This document shows, piece by piece, positions 18,083-27,060 of a DNA stretch of 64,000 nt. The notes under the pieces are model-generated. The model saw only the letters and a program-made list of their open reading frames with translations. It did not search any database and was not told the DNA's origin. The stretch spans positions 248,001-312,000 of the forward strand of contig NZ_JAIVAR010000003.1 of assembly GCF_020171925.1 (NCBI RefSeq). The letters run 5' to 3'. Each line of letters starts with the position of its first letter. Positions within the stretch are counted from its first letter, which is position 1. A program made the translations under genes and the position numbers. Source of the DNA: Rossellomorea aquimaris (GTDB taxonomy: Bacteria > Bacillota > Bacilli > Bacillales > Bacillaceae_B).

Positions 18083-18345
18083 ACACACAAAAAAAACCGT
18101 ATGAAGCGATGCTCATACGGTTTCCTGATCAAAACGAAGAACGTTCTGAAGAATTCTGTATTAACATCTCTTCAATAGTTCTCCACAACGTGACCATTGT
18201 GACAGTCTGACACTTATTCAATGCCAGCCCAACAGGAAACCGATAGGCTGCTTCCCGTTTCGGCGATCTGCCTTTCACTTTCCATCCCGGGATCCATCAT
18301 CCTCAGGAAAGCTACTCCTCATTCTCGCGCCTCTATTATCAGAGA
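18083..18345 (-). ncRNA. Lysine riboswitch (L box) with its terminator
   Basis: Read on the minus strand, the leader contains the L-box landmarks in order: AGAGGCGCGAG, GGAGTAGC, GAAAGGCAGATCGCCGAA, CTGGCATTG and a final GTCAC...TTGTGGAGAACT. The expression platform is AAACCGTATGA / TCATACGGTTT followed by a long T run (18083-18123). Lysine binding is expected to stop transcription before lysA. A promoter lies just upstream. Confidence 0.85.
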
Positions 18346-18369
18346 GTGAATTATAATTTTTGTATCGTT

Positions 18370-18399
18370 ACTATAGCATTGAATCGGAAAAGTTGTCAA
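18370..18399 (-). promoter_or_regulatory. Sigma-A type promoter of the lysA leader
   Basis: On the minus strand TTGACA (18399-18394) and TATAGT (18375-18370) are 18 bases apart, about 25 bases before the riboswitch. Confidence 0.65.
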
Positions 18400-18449
18400 A
18401 CGATTCAACCATGATATTTCAAACGTTCAAGCTGAGTCGGATTTCTGCA

Positions 18450-20261
18450 CTATTTACAATTACAGGAGGGCTTTCCGGGAACATCCCCGCTCGTAGGGTA
18501 TAACCTTTTTTGTCGGCACTGTTCTTCAAGTGCAGAAATCAATAAGTTTTTTACGGCTATGGATTCAGGTGTTTCATATTCCGGATATGCAAGGTTCTTC
18601 TCTTCCAGCGGATCAGCCGTTAAGTTGTAGAGTTCATATTGTTCCGGCACTGGTATTTTCTTTGTTTTCGTGATGCATAAGGAGCATTCTGTATCAGCGG
18701 ACGTACTTTTTTCGGAAACCTGGGTCGTTGTTACATCTTCACAGTCCGGGTTACTCCAAAACTGTGGATTGTCAAAGTAGCGGGTAAGCTTCCACACCTC
18801 GGACGTATCATGTTTCCCTGTTGAAAGTCTCGTGATGATCGCCTCGGTATGATTCGGCTGGACGACCGAAGTATACGGTCTGCCCGCTGCAGTCACTTGA
18901 TTCGGTCCACGCGTAAAATCGTCATCACTCATGAAATAAATCGGTTCATTCGAACGGAAGAACGTTTCATCACCTTGCAATAAAGGGGTGAGATCCCTTC
19001 CGACAAGTGGATGAACTTCCGTGTGATCTTTCCTCAGTTTCCTTTGTGCTTTATAGGGATCGATCCCCGCCAACCCAAGCATTGTCGGAAGAAGGTCGAT
19101 GTGACTCGTGATCATATCTGTCTGACTGCGTTCTGGGAATAATTTTGGATTATGGATAATAAGCGGTACATGGATCGATTCCTCATAGGTGTTGTACCAC
19201 TTCTGGAATAAGCCCCCATGAGCCCCCAGTAGCTCACCATGGTCCGACAAGAAGATCACGATGGTATCGTCATAGAAGCATGACTCCTGGAGTGCTTGGA
19301 ACACCTTCAACATATCCTGATCTGCCTGCTTTTGGAGCGAATAATACAATCTCCTGTAGAACAAGCTGTCCCTCAATGGCTGAAGCGCCTCTTGGTAGGT
19401 GATCCGGTAGCTTTCCTGGGCAGTTGGTTTGGTGTGGAGGGATTCTTTGGCTGTCGGTGCCGGTGGGACGTCTGGAACAGATGGATCCACATTGAAATCA
19501 TAGAGCGGGCTAAGCTCTGAGAAAGTTCCGAATAATGCAATATCATGGGGATTAACGAATGAACACATAATCAGCCACGGTGATGAAGTTGACGTTTCCT
19601 CTTCTTTTTCAAGAGAATGAAGAAGATCGATCGTTTCCTCCGCGTAAATCGCATCTCTCCCGTTCAACCCAATCGCTGCCGACGAACCCGAATTCCGAGG
19701 CGAAGAGCCATGTGGTTCAGGTCCCACCCAACCGGAAAAACCGTACGGATTCAAACGGTCGGCATCTCGATACTTCTTTACGCTTTCAGGATCAGGAACT
19801 CCCGTTGACGTGTAGCTCGGAAAAGCATTCTTCGTACCGGGGATGATGATATCTTCATTGGAGGCATGCCACTTCCCCTTCCAATACGTTCGGTATCCGG
19901 CTGTCCGGAAGTAATCCCCGAAAGTCGGAACGGTATTCTGGTCAAGCCAGAACATGTCAGGGTCAAAGGCCGTTTTAGCTGCCCCACTCGTCTGCGTGAC
20001 GCCATGAAGGGAAGGATATTGACCGGTATAAAATGTGGTCCTGCTCGGTGAACACGCTGTACTTCCAGCATAATGCATGGTGAATTCGAATCCATTCCGC
20101 TTTAATAGCTCCTGAGCAACCAAGTTCTTTCTGCGCCATTTCTTCAATTCTTCACCCTCATAGGAAACGGGGTAACGTTCCTGGTCCACCATGAGGATCA
20201 AGAAATTGGGCTTTTTATGAAACGGACCGCTGTCCTTGTGCTCCCCTTGTGATTTTTTCAT
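18450..20261 (-). CDS. Sulfatase (arylsulfatase-type)
   Basis: About 603 residues. The sulfatase signature C-x-P-x-R is present as STACSPSRTTFYTGQYPS (about residue 65); the cysteine would be converted to formylglycine. Metal-binding NFLILMVDQERYP near the N-terminus, KGKWHAS, and the late FLSDHGELLGAHGG complete the alkaline-phosphatase-fold site. No signal peptide is visible, so it appears cytoplasmic. No sulfatase-maturase gene is in the window. Substrate unknown (aryl or choline sulfate-like are possible). Start at ATG 20261 after GGAGG. Confidence 0.85.
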   Translation of the reverse strand: MKKSQGEHKDSGPFHKKPNFLILMVDQERYPVSYEGEELKKWRRKNLVAQELLKRNGFEFTMHYAGSTACSPSRTTFYTGQYPSLHGVTQTSGAAKTAFDPDMFWLDQNTVPTFGDYFRTAGYRTYWKGKWHASNEDIIIPGTKNAFPSYTSTGVPDPESVKKYRDADRLNPYGFSGWVGPEPHGSSPRNSGSSAAIGLNGRDAIYAEETIDLLHSLEKEEETSTSSPWLIMCSFVNPHDIALFGTFSELSPLYDFNVDPSVPDVPPAPTAKESLHTKPTAQESYRITYQEALQPLRDSLFYRRLYYSLQKQADQDMLKVFQALQESCFYDDTIVIFLSDHGELLGAHGGLFQKWYNTYEESIHVPLIIHNPKLFPERSQTDMITSHIDLLPTMLGLAGIDPYKAQRKLRKDHTEVHPLVGRDLTPLLQGDETFFRSNEPIYFMSDDDFTRGPNQVTAAGRPYTSVVQPNHTEAIITRLSTGKHDTSEVWKLTRYFDNPQFWSNPDCEDVTTTQVSEKSTSADTECSLCITKTKKIPVPEQYELYNLTADPLEEKNLAYPEYETPESIAVKNLLISALEEQCRQKRLYPTSGDVPGKPSCNCK

Positions 20262-20401
20262 CACACGACCTCCAATAACCTCGAAATTGGAGAAGTTGCC
20301 GGTAGTCCGCTATCTCCTTTATCACTACTATGCAACGGGTAAGGGACGTATAACTGTTAGGATAGAACGCCAATTGAGAGCAAGGTAAGTCTTTTCAGGT
20401 T

Positions 20402-20439
20402 CAAAAAAAGTTCCCGGAGCATCTCGCACCGGGAACCAC
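20402..20439 (-). terminator. Terminator of the ABC exporter operon
   Basis: On the minus strand GTTCCCGG pairs with CCGGGAAC around a 10-base loop, followed by seven T (A at 20403-20409). Confidence 0.8.
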
Positions 20440-20497
20440 GTATGTTGAAATAGTCGTTCGTTGTCTTAGGCGTCGCAAGATTCTTCCGGGTCCTCAT

Positions 20498-21589
20498 CTA
20501 CTCCCACTTAAACACCCAACTTGCAATCGCAAACCCTCCGACAAGCCAGGCACCAAGGACCAATGTCTCCATTCCAAGTTCAAAAAACGGCGTTCCAAGA
20601 TTCATCGTCTCACGAAGTGCCGAACTTAAATGGGCGATTGGTAACACCTTGACGATCGGCTGGATAAAGTCAGGCATATTGTTGATCGGGAAGAACACAC
20701 CCCCGAGGAACAATAATGGAAATGAAACAAACCCTGCGATCGGTCCGGCACTTTCCGGATTCTTCGCCATCCCTGCGATGATGAAGCCGATCGACATGAA
20801 AGCGAGGGTACCGAGCACGATAAAGAAGATCAGTGCGAGCCAGGAACCGACAACATTGATGTTAAAAATGAGGTTCGCAATCAATACGACAAGCAACGCC
20901 TGCGTCCCATTCAACAACAATCTCGCGGTGATCTGGGCTGCGATGAAAGTGGATGCCTTCAATCTCGTCCCCTGCATTCTGCGAAGGATTCCCCGTTCGC
21001 GCCAGGCTGAGATTTGACCGGCAACCCCGTTCATGTTGTTACTCATGATCATCATCGCCACGATGCCGGGGACAAGGAAATCGATATAGCGGATGTTGAG
21101 CGCCTCGATGCCCACTTTTTCAACGGTAACCAGTGGCTTGTAATCGGCGAGTTCCTTACTGTATTGGTCGATGATCCCGTTCACCACGGTCAGACCGAGC
21201 TCTGCTGTAGTCAGGTTCTTCTCATTGTAATAAACCGGTACCGAGAACGGTCCGTCACCAGCTTTAAGGCTTTCCCCATATCCTTCGGGAATTTCAATGA
21301 GAAGCTGGATATCCCCTTCTTCAACGGATTTTTTCCCTTTTTTTACATCATCAAAGTCGACTGTTTCGACTCCTTCATTTTTATAAAATAAGTCCTTTAA
21401 CTCCTTTGATGAGGAAGTGTCATCGTTATCGACGACGCCGGCTGTCAAAGAGAGGGAGTTCCCTCCTCCGACAAAGGATCCGAGTGCCACCATCAGGATG
21501 ACCGGGAACAAGAGCGTAAAGAAGATCACCTGTTTATTCCGTGCAAATATGCGTAATTGTGCAAGCGTCAACTGCCAATAAGCCCTCAT
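20498..21589 (-). CDS. ABC-2 type transporter permease
   Basis: 363 residues: one N-terminal membrane segment, an extracellular domain of about 150 residues (GVVDNDDTSSSKELKDLF...), then five membrane segments containing ISAWRERGILRRMQGTRLK, the ABC-2 hallmark. It starts within the last four bases of the ATPase gene, so the two are coupled. Likely exports a drug, lipid or peptide; substrate unknown. Confidence 0.88.
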   Translation of the reverse strand: MRAYWQLTLAQLRIFARNKQVIFFTLLFPVILMVALGSFVGGGNSLSLTAGVVDNDDTSSSKELKDLFYKNEGVETVDFDDVKKGKKSVEEGDIQLLIEIPEGYGESLKAGDGPFSVPVYYNEKNLTTAELGLTVVNGIIDQYSKELADYKPLVTVEKVGIEALNIRYIDFLVPGIVAMMIMSNNMNGVAGQISAWRERGILRRMQGTRLKASTFIAAQITARLLLNGTQALLVVLIANLIFNINVVGSWLALIFFIVLGTLAFMSIGFIIAGMAKNPESAGPIAGFVSFPLLFLGGVFFPINNMPDFIQPIVKVLPIAHLSSALRETMNLGTPFFELGMETLVLGAWLVGGFAIASWVFKWE

Positions 21590-22512
21590 GATTCGCGCAG
21601 CCTCCTTCCTGTCATATGGATGAACACATCCTCGAGTGTCGCTTGTCGCGTCTGAAGATCCCGGATTTCGAGACCATGCTGAGACGATACCTCGATCAGC
21701 GAGGTCAGCGCCTGCTGCAGATCATCTGTATACAGCTGAACGAACGTATCCTTCAGGGCTGCTTCCTTGACCCCATCCATCTTCATGAACCATCCCTCTT
21801 CAGGAGGATCGTTCAGATAAAATTCGATCGTACTCGTCGACTGCAGCATCTTCACGAGGTTACCCGGTGTATCGAGGGCAATCAACTCCCCCTGATCCAT
21901 GATCCCGATGCGGTCACAGAGCACATGGGCTTCATCCATATAATGCGTGGACAGAATCACCGTCTTCCCACGCTCCTTCAGCCGGAGCACGATATCCCAC
22001 AAGGTCCTCCTTGCCTGTGGATCAAGTCCCGTCGTCGGTTCATCAAGGAATACAATCTCCGGATCATGAATGAGGGCAAGCGCAATCGCGAGCCTCTGCT
22101 TCTGTCCGCCTGACAACCCCTTGATGCGATCCCTGCGCTTTTCAGTCAGGAGCATCTCCTCTATCAATTCATCAATGTTCACATGACGCGGATAGAAGCT
22201 TGCATATAAATGAAGGATTTCCTCGACCTTCAACAATTCGAACAATGACGTCGACTGAAGCTGGACGCCGATCACTTCCTTGACACCGTTCACTTCTTTC
22301 CGGACATCATACCCCGCGAGCACCGCCGTCCCTTCGTCAGGCTTCCGGAGACCGACGAGCATCTCGATCGTCGTCGTCTTCCCGGCACCGTTCGGACCGA
22401 GCAAACCGAATATTTCCCCTTTATGTACGCTGTATGTGACTCCATTCACGGCTGTGAATGATCCATATCTTTTCACTAGACCTCTTACATCAACCATTAC
22501 TTCATTTGTCAT
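21586..22512 (-). CDS. ABC transporter ATP-binding protein (DrrA/CcmA-like)
   Basis: 308 residues with Walker A GPNGAGKTTT, Q-loop VQLQSTS, signature LSGGQKQRLAIALAL, Walker B IVFLDEPTTGLDPQ and the H-loop STHYMDEA. The extra 80-residue C-terminus is the usual DrrA-type extension. Pairs with the permease that follows. Strong AAGGAGG site. Confidence 0.9.
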   Translation of the reverse strand: MTNEVMVDVRGLVKRYGSFTAVNGVTYSVHKGEIFGLLGPNGAGKTTTIEMLVGLRKPDEGTAVLAGYDVRKEVNGVKEVIGVQLQSTSLFELLKVEEILHLYASFYPRHVNIDELIEEMLLTEKRRDRIKGLSGGQKQRLAIALALIHDPEIVFLDEPTTGLDPQARRTLWDIVLRLKERGKTVILSTHYMDEAHVLCDRIGIMDQGELIALDTPGNLVKMLQSTSTIEFYLNDPPEEGWFMKMDGVKEAALKDTFVQLYTDDLQQALTSLIEVSSQHGLEIRDLQTRQATLEDVFIHMTGRRLRES

Positions 22513-22530
22513 GACAAGCCTCCTTCTAGA

Positions 22531-22560
22531 AAAAAATGACCGCTATCCGTGAGCGGTCTG
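22531..22560 (-). terminator. Terminator of the DUF6526-like gene
   Basis: On the minus strand GACCGCTCACGGATAGCGGTC is a 7-bp stem followed by ATTTTTTT. Confidence 0.75.
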
Positions 22561-22571
22561 TTCACAAGGGT

Positions 22572-23000
22572 CTATACGCGATGATGATCTGCACGCCAGT
22601 TACGGATTGCTCCCTTGATGTCTTTCGCTGACAGATTCTCCGAGATGGCCCGTTTCACCAAACCAGGAAACTCTTCATCTGGCGCAAATCGTAGAGCGAT
22701 GATCTGCTTCAAGGTCAAATCTGGATCGAGCACTTCGCCCGTCAGTCGATAATGACGGAAATTCTCCTCATTCCGGATGATCCGGTCCTGAAGCTTGAGC
22801 GCATATAATCTCAGTTTTGCCATCATCAACAGGAAGATAAACGCAGCGATCAAGACAATGAAGCTGAGCAAGGTCTCAGTGCCGATGTTTTTCACAAAGT
22901 ACACAATCGCCAAGATCAGCGTCGCGAGCGATAATAAAGCAATCCCATAATGATAGACCGGATCGATTTTACCGTGATTTTCTACATTTTGCTGTTTCAT
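22572..23000 (-). CDS. DUF6526-like small membrane protein
   Basis: 142 residues with two hydrophobic segments (about 22-40 and 48-66) and a conserved cytoplasmic end: RLYALKLQDRIIRNEENFRHYRLTG, LRFAPDEEFPGLVKRAI, DIKGAIRNWRADHHRV. The start is ATG 23000, preceded by GAGGAGGT; the open frame further upstream is not used. Common hypothetical protein in Bacillus; function unknown. Confidence 0.75.
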   Translation of the reverse strand: MKQQNVENHGKIDPVYHYGIALLSLATLILAIVYFVKNIGTETLLSFIVLIAAFIFLLMMAKLRLYALKLQDRIIRNEENFRHYRLTGEVLDPDLTLKQIIALRFAPDEEFPGLVKRAISENLSAKDIKGAIRNWRADHHRV

Positions 23001-23064
23001 ATGTACCTCCTCATAGAGTATAGATTCATTATATACCAGTTTACTAGCCGGCTGACAAAAGAGA

Positions 23065-23103
23065 CAAAAAAACACACTTAAGAAATGTATTCCTAAGTGT
23101 GTG
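23065..23103 (-). terminator. Terminator of the SDR gene
   Basis: ACACACTTAAG pairs with CTTAGTGTGT on the minus strand, followed by TTTTTTT. Confidence 0.75.
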
Positions 23104-23116
23104 TGGGTATGAATCA

Positions 23117-23950
23117 TTAGAGTGAAAATGGAGGGATCGTACGGCCGTCAATGTCGGTGAATCCATATTCTTTCGCCAAGTCACCTGCTTTCAGTACCAA
23201 GCCGCTCTTATCCATCGCGTCGGAATCTTGTGCCAGTGCCGCGATTGCACGTCCGATGTAAAAAGGGGATTCGGTCATAGCCAAGTCTTCGAATTGCTGC
23301 CAGTTCTCCTCGGTTGCTCCAAAATGATCCAGTACAAGCTCCGTTCTCATGAATCCAGGCGAAACCGCCATCACAGCTATGCCGTCTTCCATCAACTCCT
23401 TTGAAAGCCCATATGCCATGCGGACAAGCGCATTTTTTGCGAGATCATAATAGAACTGTCCGGTATACTTCCCTTTGTCCCAAAACGTCGTATGAATGAT
23501 CAGTCCGTTCTCATTCTCCCTAAGGAGGGGGATCGCATAATGATTTGTCGCAAGTTGCGCACGCACGCCAGCCGTGAACATCGTATCCCAATTCGCAAGG
23601 GACTGTTCCCAGAACGCACCCGGTTCGACTCCGATGTCATGTGCTCCCCACACATTATTGACCAGGATATCCAGCTTTCCTTGTTCTTCACGGATTCTAT
23701 TAATGAGAGCCTCTGTTTCCTCATCCTTGGTGTGGTCACATCGAACGCCGACCCCTTTCCCGCCTGCAGCGGTGATCTCGGCTGCCGTATCATCGACCGT
23801 ACCCCGCCATCCTTTGGTCGAGTTTCCCTTCGTGCTCCTTCCGGTTACATACACAGTGGCCCCCGCTTTTCCCAACTCAATCGCAATCCCGCGTCCCGCT
23901 CCCCTGCTCGCTCCAGTGACCAGGGCAACTTTTCCTTCTAAAGATCTCAT
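23117..23950 (-). CDS. Short-chain dehydrogenase/reductase
   Basis: 277 residues, classical SDR: cofactor motif TGASRGAGRGIA near the N-terminus, NNVWGAHD in place of NNAG, and the catalytic FYYDLAKNALVRM (Y and K). VYVTGRSTKGNSTKG after beta-2 suggests NADP preference. Substrate unknown. Bounded by its own terminator. Confidence 0.87.
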   Translation of the reverse strand: MRSLEGKVALVTGASRGAGRGIAIELGKAGATVYVTGRSTKGNSTKGWRGTVDDTAAEITAAGGKGVGVRCDHTKDEETEALINRIREEQGKLDILVNNVWGAHDIGVEPGAFWEQSLANWDTMFTAGVRAQLATNHYAIPLLRENENGLIIHTTFWDKGKYTGQFYYDLAKNALVRMAYGLSKELMEDGIAVMAVSPGFMRTELVLDHFGATEENWQQFEDLAMTESPFYIGRAIAALAQDSDAMDKSGLVLKAGDLAKEYGFTDIDGRTIPPFSL

Positions 23951-24097
23951 GTAATCCAGTCCCTTCTTTTTGTATGATAGTACTATTATACAGTTCTATT
24001 GTTGATATCAAGTTTGGCAATATTTTTTTTGGAATGGAATGTAGTGTGAGGTGGAATTAAACCTGTATTTCTATTAATGTTTGGGCTTTCTTCATAG

Positions 24098-24359
24098 ATT
24101 GTTCTGGAGTTAGGTTAATTGCACCGCTTTTCTTATAGATTGCACCGGAATTACGTTAATTGTTCCTCTATTCAATTTTCATTTTTGCCTATCCTAGAGA
24201 ATCACTTCCATATCGAGCCGATTCCAATAGCTAGTTTCATGGATTGTGCCCTTTATAACGTGGATTGCACCCTTCGTTAAATTAATTACACCCTATAAAA
24301 AAATAATTACGCCCTTTAATCCAATAATTCCACCCTTCCCTCAGATAATCGTGCCGTTC
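24098..24359 (+). repeat. Phased array D (two blocks of 20/21-bp units)
   Basis: First block: cores at 24098, 24118, 24139 and 24159 (ATTGTTCT, ATTGCACC, ATTGCACC, ATTGTTCC). Second block: cores at 24243, 24264, 24285, 24306, 24327 and 24348, each exactly 21 bp apart (ATTGTGCCC, ATTGCACCC, ATTACACCC, ATTACGCCC, ATTCCACCC, ATCGTGCC). It fills the gap between the SDR start and the vmlR stop. Confidence 0.8.
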
Positions 24360-24373
24360 ATGTCGAATTTCCT

Positions 24374-26026
24374 TTACCGATCCCGACCCCCATCCCACGT
24401 CAATGCATTGATTTCCTTCGTCAACTCCATAAACTTCCGATCCAACTCTGCATAGGACGCATTCCCCGGCACCATGAAACTTAGGCGACCAAGCACTTCC
24501 TGCCGTTCGGTCTCAAGCTTCAGCTTCAACTCTTCCTGGTCATTCCGGACGGGAGCCTCATCCTGCAACTTCTTATGAATGCGGCCATTCTCGATCACGA
24601 GGCTGACATTCGTTGTTTTTTCAAGGAAATATCTGTCATGTGAGACGATGATCAGTGTTCCGTGATACTGGGATAGCGTCTCCTCGAGCTGCTCGCGTGA
24701 CGGAAGGTCCAGGTGATTCGTCGGCTCATCAAGGATCAATACATCCCTTTCTTCGAGCATATACTTCATCAGTTTCAGCTTCACCCGCTCGCCCATGCTC
24801 ATTTGCCGTATCGGCTCGTTCCACTGCGTGGCCATGAATCCCAGGTGTTTCATCAGCGTTTGGACTTTTCCTCTTTCTTCAAAGGTTTCTTTATCGAAAA
24901 GCTGATGGGGTGATTCATCGAGCGGGAGATCGAACACTTCCTGCGTCAGGTAGCCGATGTGAGCGGATGGTGAAACCCATACGTCTCCATCCGCATCTTC
25001 AACATTCATGATCACCTTCAACAGTGTCGTTTTTCCGCTTCCGTTCGGGCCGGTGACTGCCACCTTTTCACCATGCTGGATCGTAAAGGCACCTTTACTG
25101 AATAGCATTCGGCCTTCAAAGCCCTTGGCAAGGTCCTTCACTTCAAGGAACCGTTTCCCTTTTTTATGGGATGCATGCAGTGAGAACTTCACGGTTTGCT
25201 CTTCCTCGACCTCTTCCACCTTCGCCTTCTCTAGCTCCCTTTCAAGCCTTTTCTGTTTCGATTTCACCTGACTGTCGGTCCGTTTCGCCTTTACCCGGTA
25301 ATGTTCCTTGTATCCTTCTTGCTTCGTCGATTGGGCATGCGCCTTCTGTGACCAGGATGTCAGTTCCCTCATCTGGTCCTCGACCCGCTTCACCATCTTC
25401 TGCTGTTTTTCATATTCACGCTGCTGCGTCAGTCTTTTCTGCTTGCGGGCTTCCATGTAACTCGAGTAATTCCCGCTATGTTCAATCAGTTTCCCGGTTT
25501 CAAGTGACCAGATTTTCTTCGCTACTTCATCTAGAAAATACCGATCATGGGAGATGAGAATGACCGTCCCCCTATATTCATTTATTTGTTCTTTCAACTG
25601 CTCCAAGCTGGCCTGATCCAGATGATTCGTCGGTTCATCCAGTAAAAGGAGATCGGTGTTTGAAGCAAATCCCCTGGCGAGTCTCGCCTTCAGCTTTTCA
25701 CCGCCACTCAGCAGCGAATATTCATGCGTGGGCACTTGCCACTTTTCCAACAGCTTGCGTTCAGCTGGCGACATGGCTCCTGGAGAATGAGACGTAGTTT
25801 CCTGCACGACCAACTCCATGCTCACTCCGCTCTGCAGCCACTGAATCGTACCGTCAACCGGCTCAATATCTCCATAAATCATATGAAGGAGGGTGGATTT
25901 CCCCGATCCATTCCGGCCGATGATCCCGATCACATCCCCTTCCTGTACACTTCCATTGACTTCTTCAAACAAAGTCTGGTTTCCGATCTCATACCGTAAA
26001 TTCAATAATTTCATAACTTCTCTCAT
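24374..26026 (-). CDS. vmlR: ABC-F ribosome-protection protein VmlR
   Basis: 550 residues, no membrane segments, two ABC domains: Walker A GRNGSGKST and GPNGSGKTT, signatures LSGGEKLKARLA and MSMGERVKLKLM, Walker B LLLLDEPTNHLD and VLILDEPTNHLD. The linker EYEKQQKMVKRVEDQM...SWSQKAHAQSTKQEG and the C-terminal coil ELKLKLETERQEVLGRLSFM match B. subtilis VmlR nearly throughout. VmlR binds stalled ribosomes and displaces lincosamides, streptogramin A and pleuromutilins. A terminator-type attenuator lies in its leader. Confidence 0.9.
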   Translation of the reverse strand: MREVMKLLNLRYEIGNQTLFEEVNGSVQEGDVIGIIGRNGSGKSTLLHMIYGDIEPVDGTIQWLQSGVSMELVVQETTSHSPGAMSPAERKLLEKWQVPTHEYSLLSGGEKLKARLARGFASNTDLLLLDEPTNHLDQASLEQLKEQINEYRGTVILISHDRYFLDEVAKKIWSLETGKLIEHSGNYSSYMEARKQKRLTQQREYEKQQKMVKRVEDQMRELTSWSQKAHAQSTKQEGYKEHYRVKAKRTDSQVKSKQKRLERELEKAKVEEVEEEQTVKFSLHASHKKGKRFLEVKDLAKGFEGRMLFSKGAFTIQHGEKVAVTGPNGSGKTTLLKVIMNVEDADGDVWVSPSAHIGYLTQEVFDLPLDESPHQLFDKETFEERGKVQTLMKHLGFMATQWNEPIRQMSMGERVKLKLMKYMLEERDVLILDEPTNHLDLPSREQLEETLSQYHGTLIIVSHDRYFLEKTTNVSLVIENGRIHKKLQDEAPVRNDQEELKLKLETERQEVLGRLSFMVPGNASYAELDRKFMELTKEINALTWDGGRDR

Positions 26027-26056
26027 ACAATTCTTCCCCTCTCATCAAAAGGAGGA

Positions 26057-26230
26057 CAAAAAAAATCCTCCCAGAATCTCTGGAAGGATCAGCCGTACCG
26101 TCACGTGCACAAACAAAGCCATACAAAAGAATAGCTAAGGCAATGGTATAAAAATGGGCAGACTAATCCTATTTTGGTTGATTTGAAAATTTGATTTCAA
26201 ATGTCCTCGAAAATAAGATTAATTCTTCAT
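26057..26230 (-). promoter_or_regulatory. Attenuator leader of vmlR, with a possible three-codon uORF
   Basis: On the minus strand ATCCTTCCAGA pairs with TCTGGGAGGAT, followed by eight T, about 30 bases before the vmlR start: an intrinsic terminator inside the leader. Upstream is ATG AAG AAT TAA (26230-26219) after a GGGTGG, a candidate leader peptide MKN, then a second hairpin (ATTTGAAA / TTTCAAAT). This fits the ribosome-stalling attenuation known for vmlR and other antibiotic-resistance ABC-F genes. The uORF is the least certain part. Confidence 0.65.
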
Positions 26231-26303
26231 CGTCCACCCATCACTCCTGTCATATATTAGTAAATTCACTATACCATGATATTCATTCCACATGCAAAGG
26301 TTT

Positions 26304-26828
26304 TCAGTATTCAGGCAAAACTGGAACTTGAGCATACTCCAGCTCAAATTTATAGAATACCCGATCCACCTTCACAATCGGAAAATCAGCAGGCAGCTCG
26401 CTTCGTCCAATTTCCACAAAGCCGTTCTTCTCGTAAAAACGATGTGCCGCCAAAAACTGTGGAGTCGTGCCAAGATAGATTGTGTTAATGGCATGATTTC
26501 GTGCCCAATCGATTGCTTTGTCCAATAATAATTTTGCCGGTTGCATTTCAGATCCCCTGTAATTTTTATCAACAAACATTTTCCTTAATGCCAAACCATG
26601 ATTACCTATGTCCAATAAGCTGATGGTCCCGACCACTTTATCATTCAACTCTGCGATCCAGAAGTTCCCCTTTCCAGCCTGATAAAACGAAGGGATTTGA
26701 AACAAGTCCGGTTGATCTTCCTTAGTGATCTGAATGTTAAACTCATCTTGCTGAATATGTAGGATAAGATCCGTGTTCTGTTTCTGGTACGTTTCTTCAT
26801 ATTCTTTAATTTTCAATTGATCCTTCAC
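26304..26828 (-). CDS. GNAT family N-acetyltransferase
   Basis: 174 residues with VVGTISLLDIG, the CoA loop MFVDKNYRGSEMQPAKLLLDKA (R/Q-x-x-G-x-G/A partly degenerate: RGSEMQPA) and AHRFYEKNGFVEI. It starts with GTG 26828 after AAGGAGGG. It lies directly upstream of vmlR on the same strand with no clear terminator between, so readthrough into the vmlR leader is possible. Substrate unknown. Confidence 0.8.
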   Translation of the reverse strand: MKDQLKIKEYEETYQKQNTDLILHIQQDEFNIQITKEDQPDLFQIPSFYQAGKGNFWIAELNDKVVGTISLLDIGNHGLALRKMFVDKNYRGSEMQPAKLLLDKAIDWARNHAINTIYLGTTPQFLAAHRFYEKNGFVEIGRSELPADFPIVKVDRVFYKFELEYAQVPVLPEY

Positions 26829-27060
26829 GAAAAGTCCCTCCTTTAGTTAACGATTGTACCATATATTTCCATAAATAACTTTGTAAAATTATACCCATCT
26901 TCCCGATGGATTTCCTCCCGATTTTGAAATATAATAAACATTCATTCATATTCGATTTCACCGCGAGAATTGAGAAGTATCAGATATAGGATACGTGGCA
27001 AGATAAACACAAGAAATGATCGTAGATGAATGACTTTGGATACATAAAGGAGAGTTACTA

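Noticed and set aside
24246-24455. Plus-strand frame giving heptads like ITPFNPI over array D
   Set aside because: 21 bp equals seven codons so heptads arise automatically; arrays B and C (41 and 20 bp) break the frame, so coding is not the common property.
26880-27060. Manganese (yybP-ykoY) riboswitch before the TerC gene
   Set aside because: The conserved GGGGAGUA and GCCGC elements are not seen in the leader.
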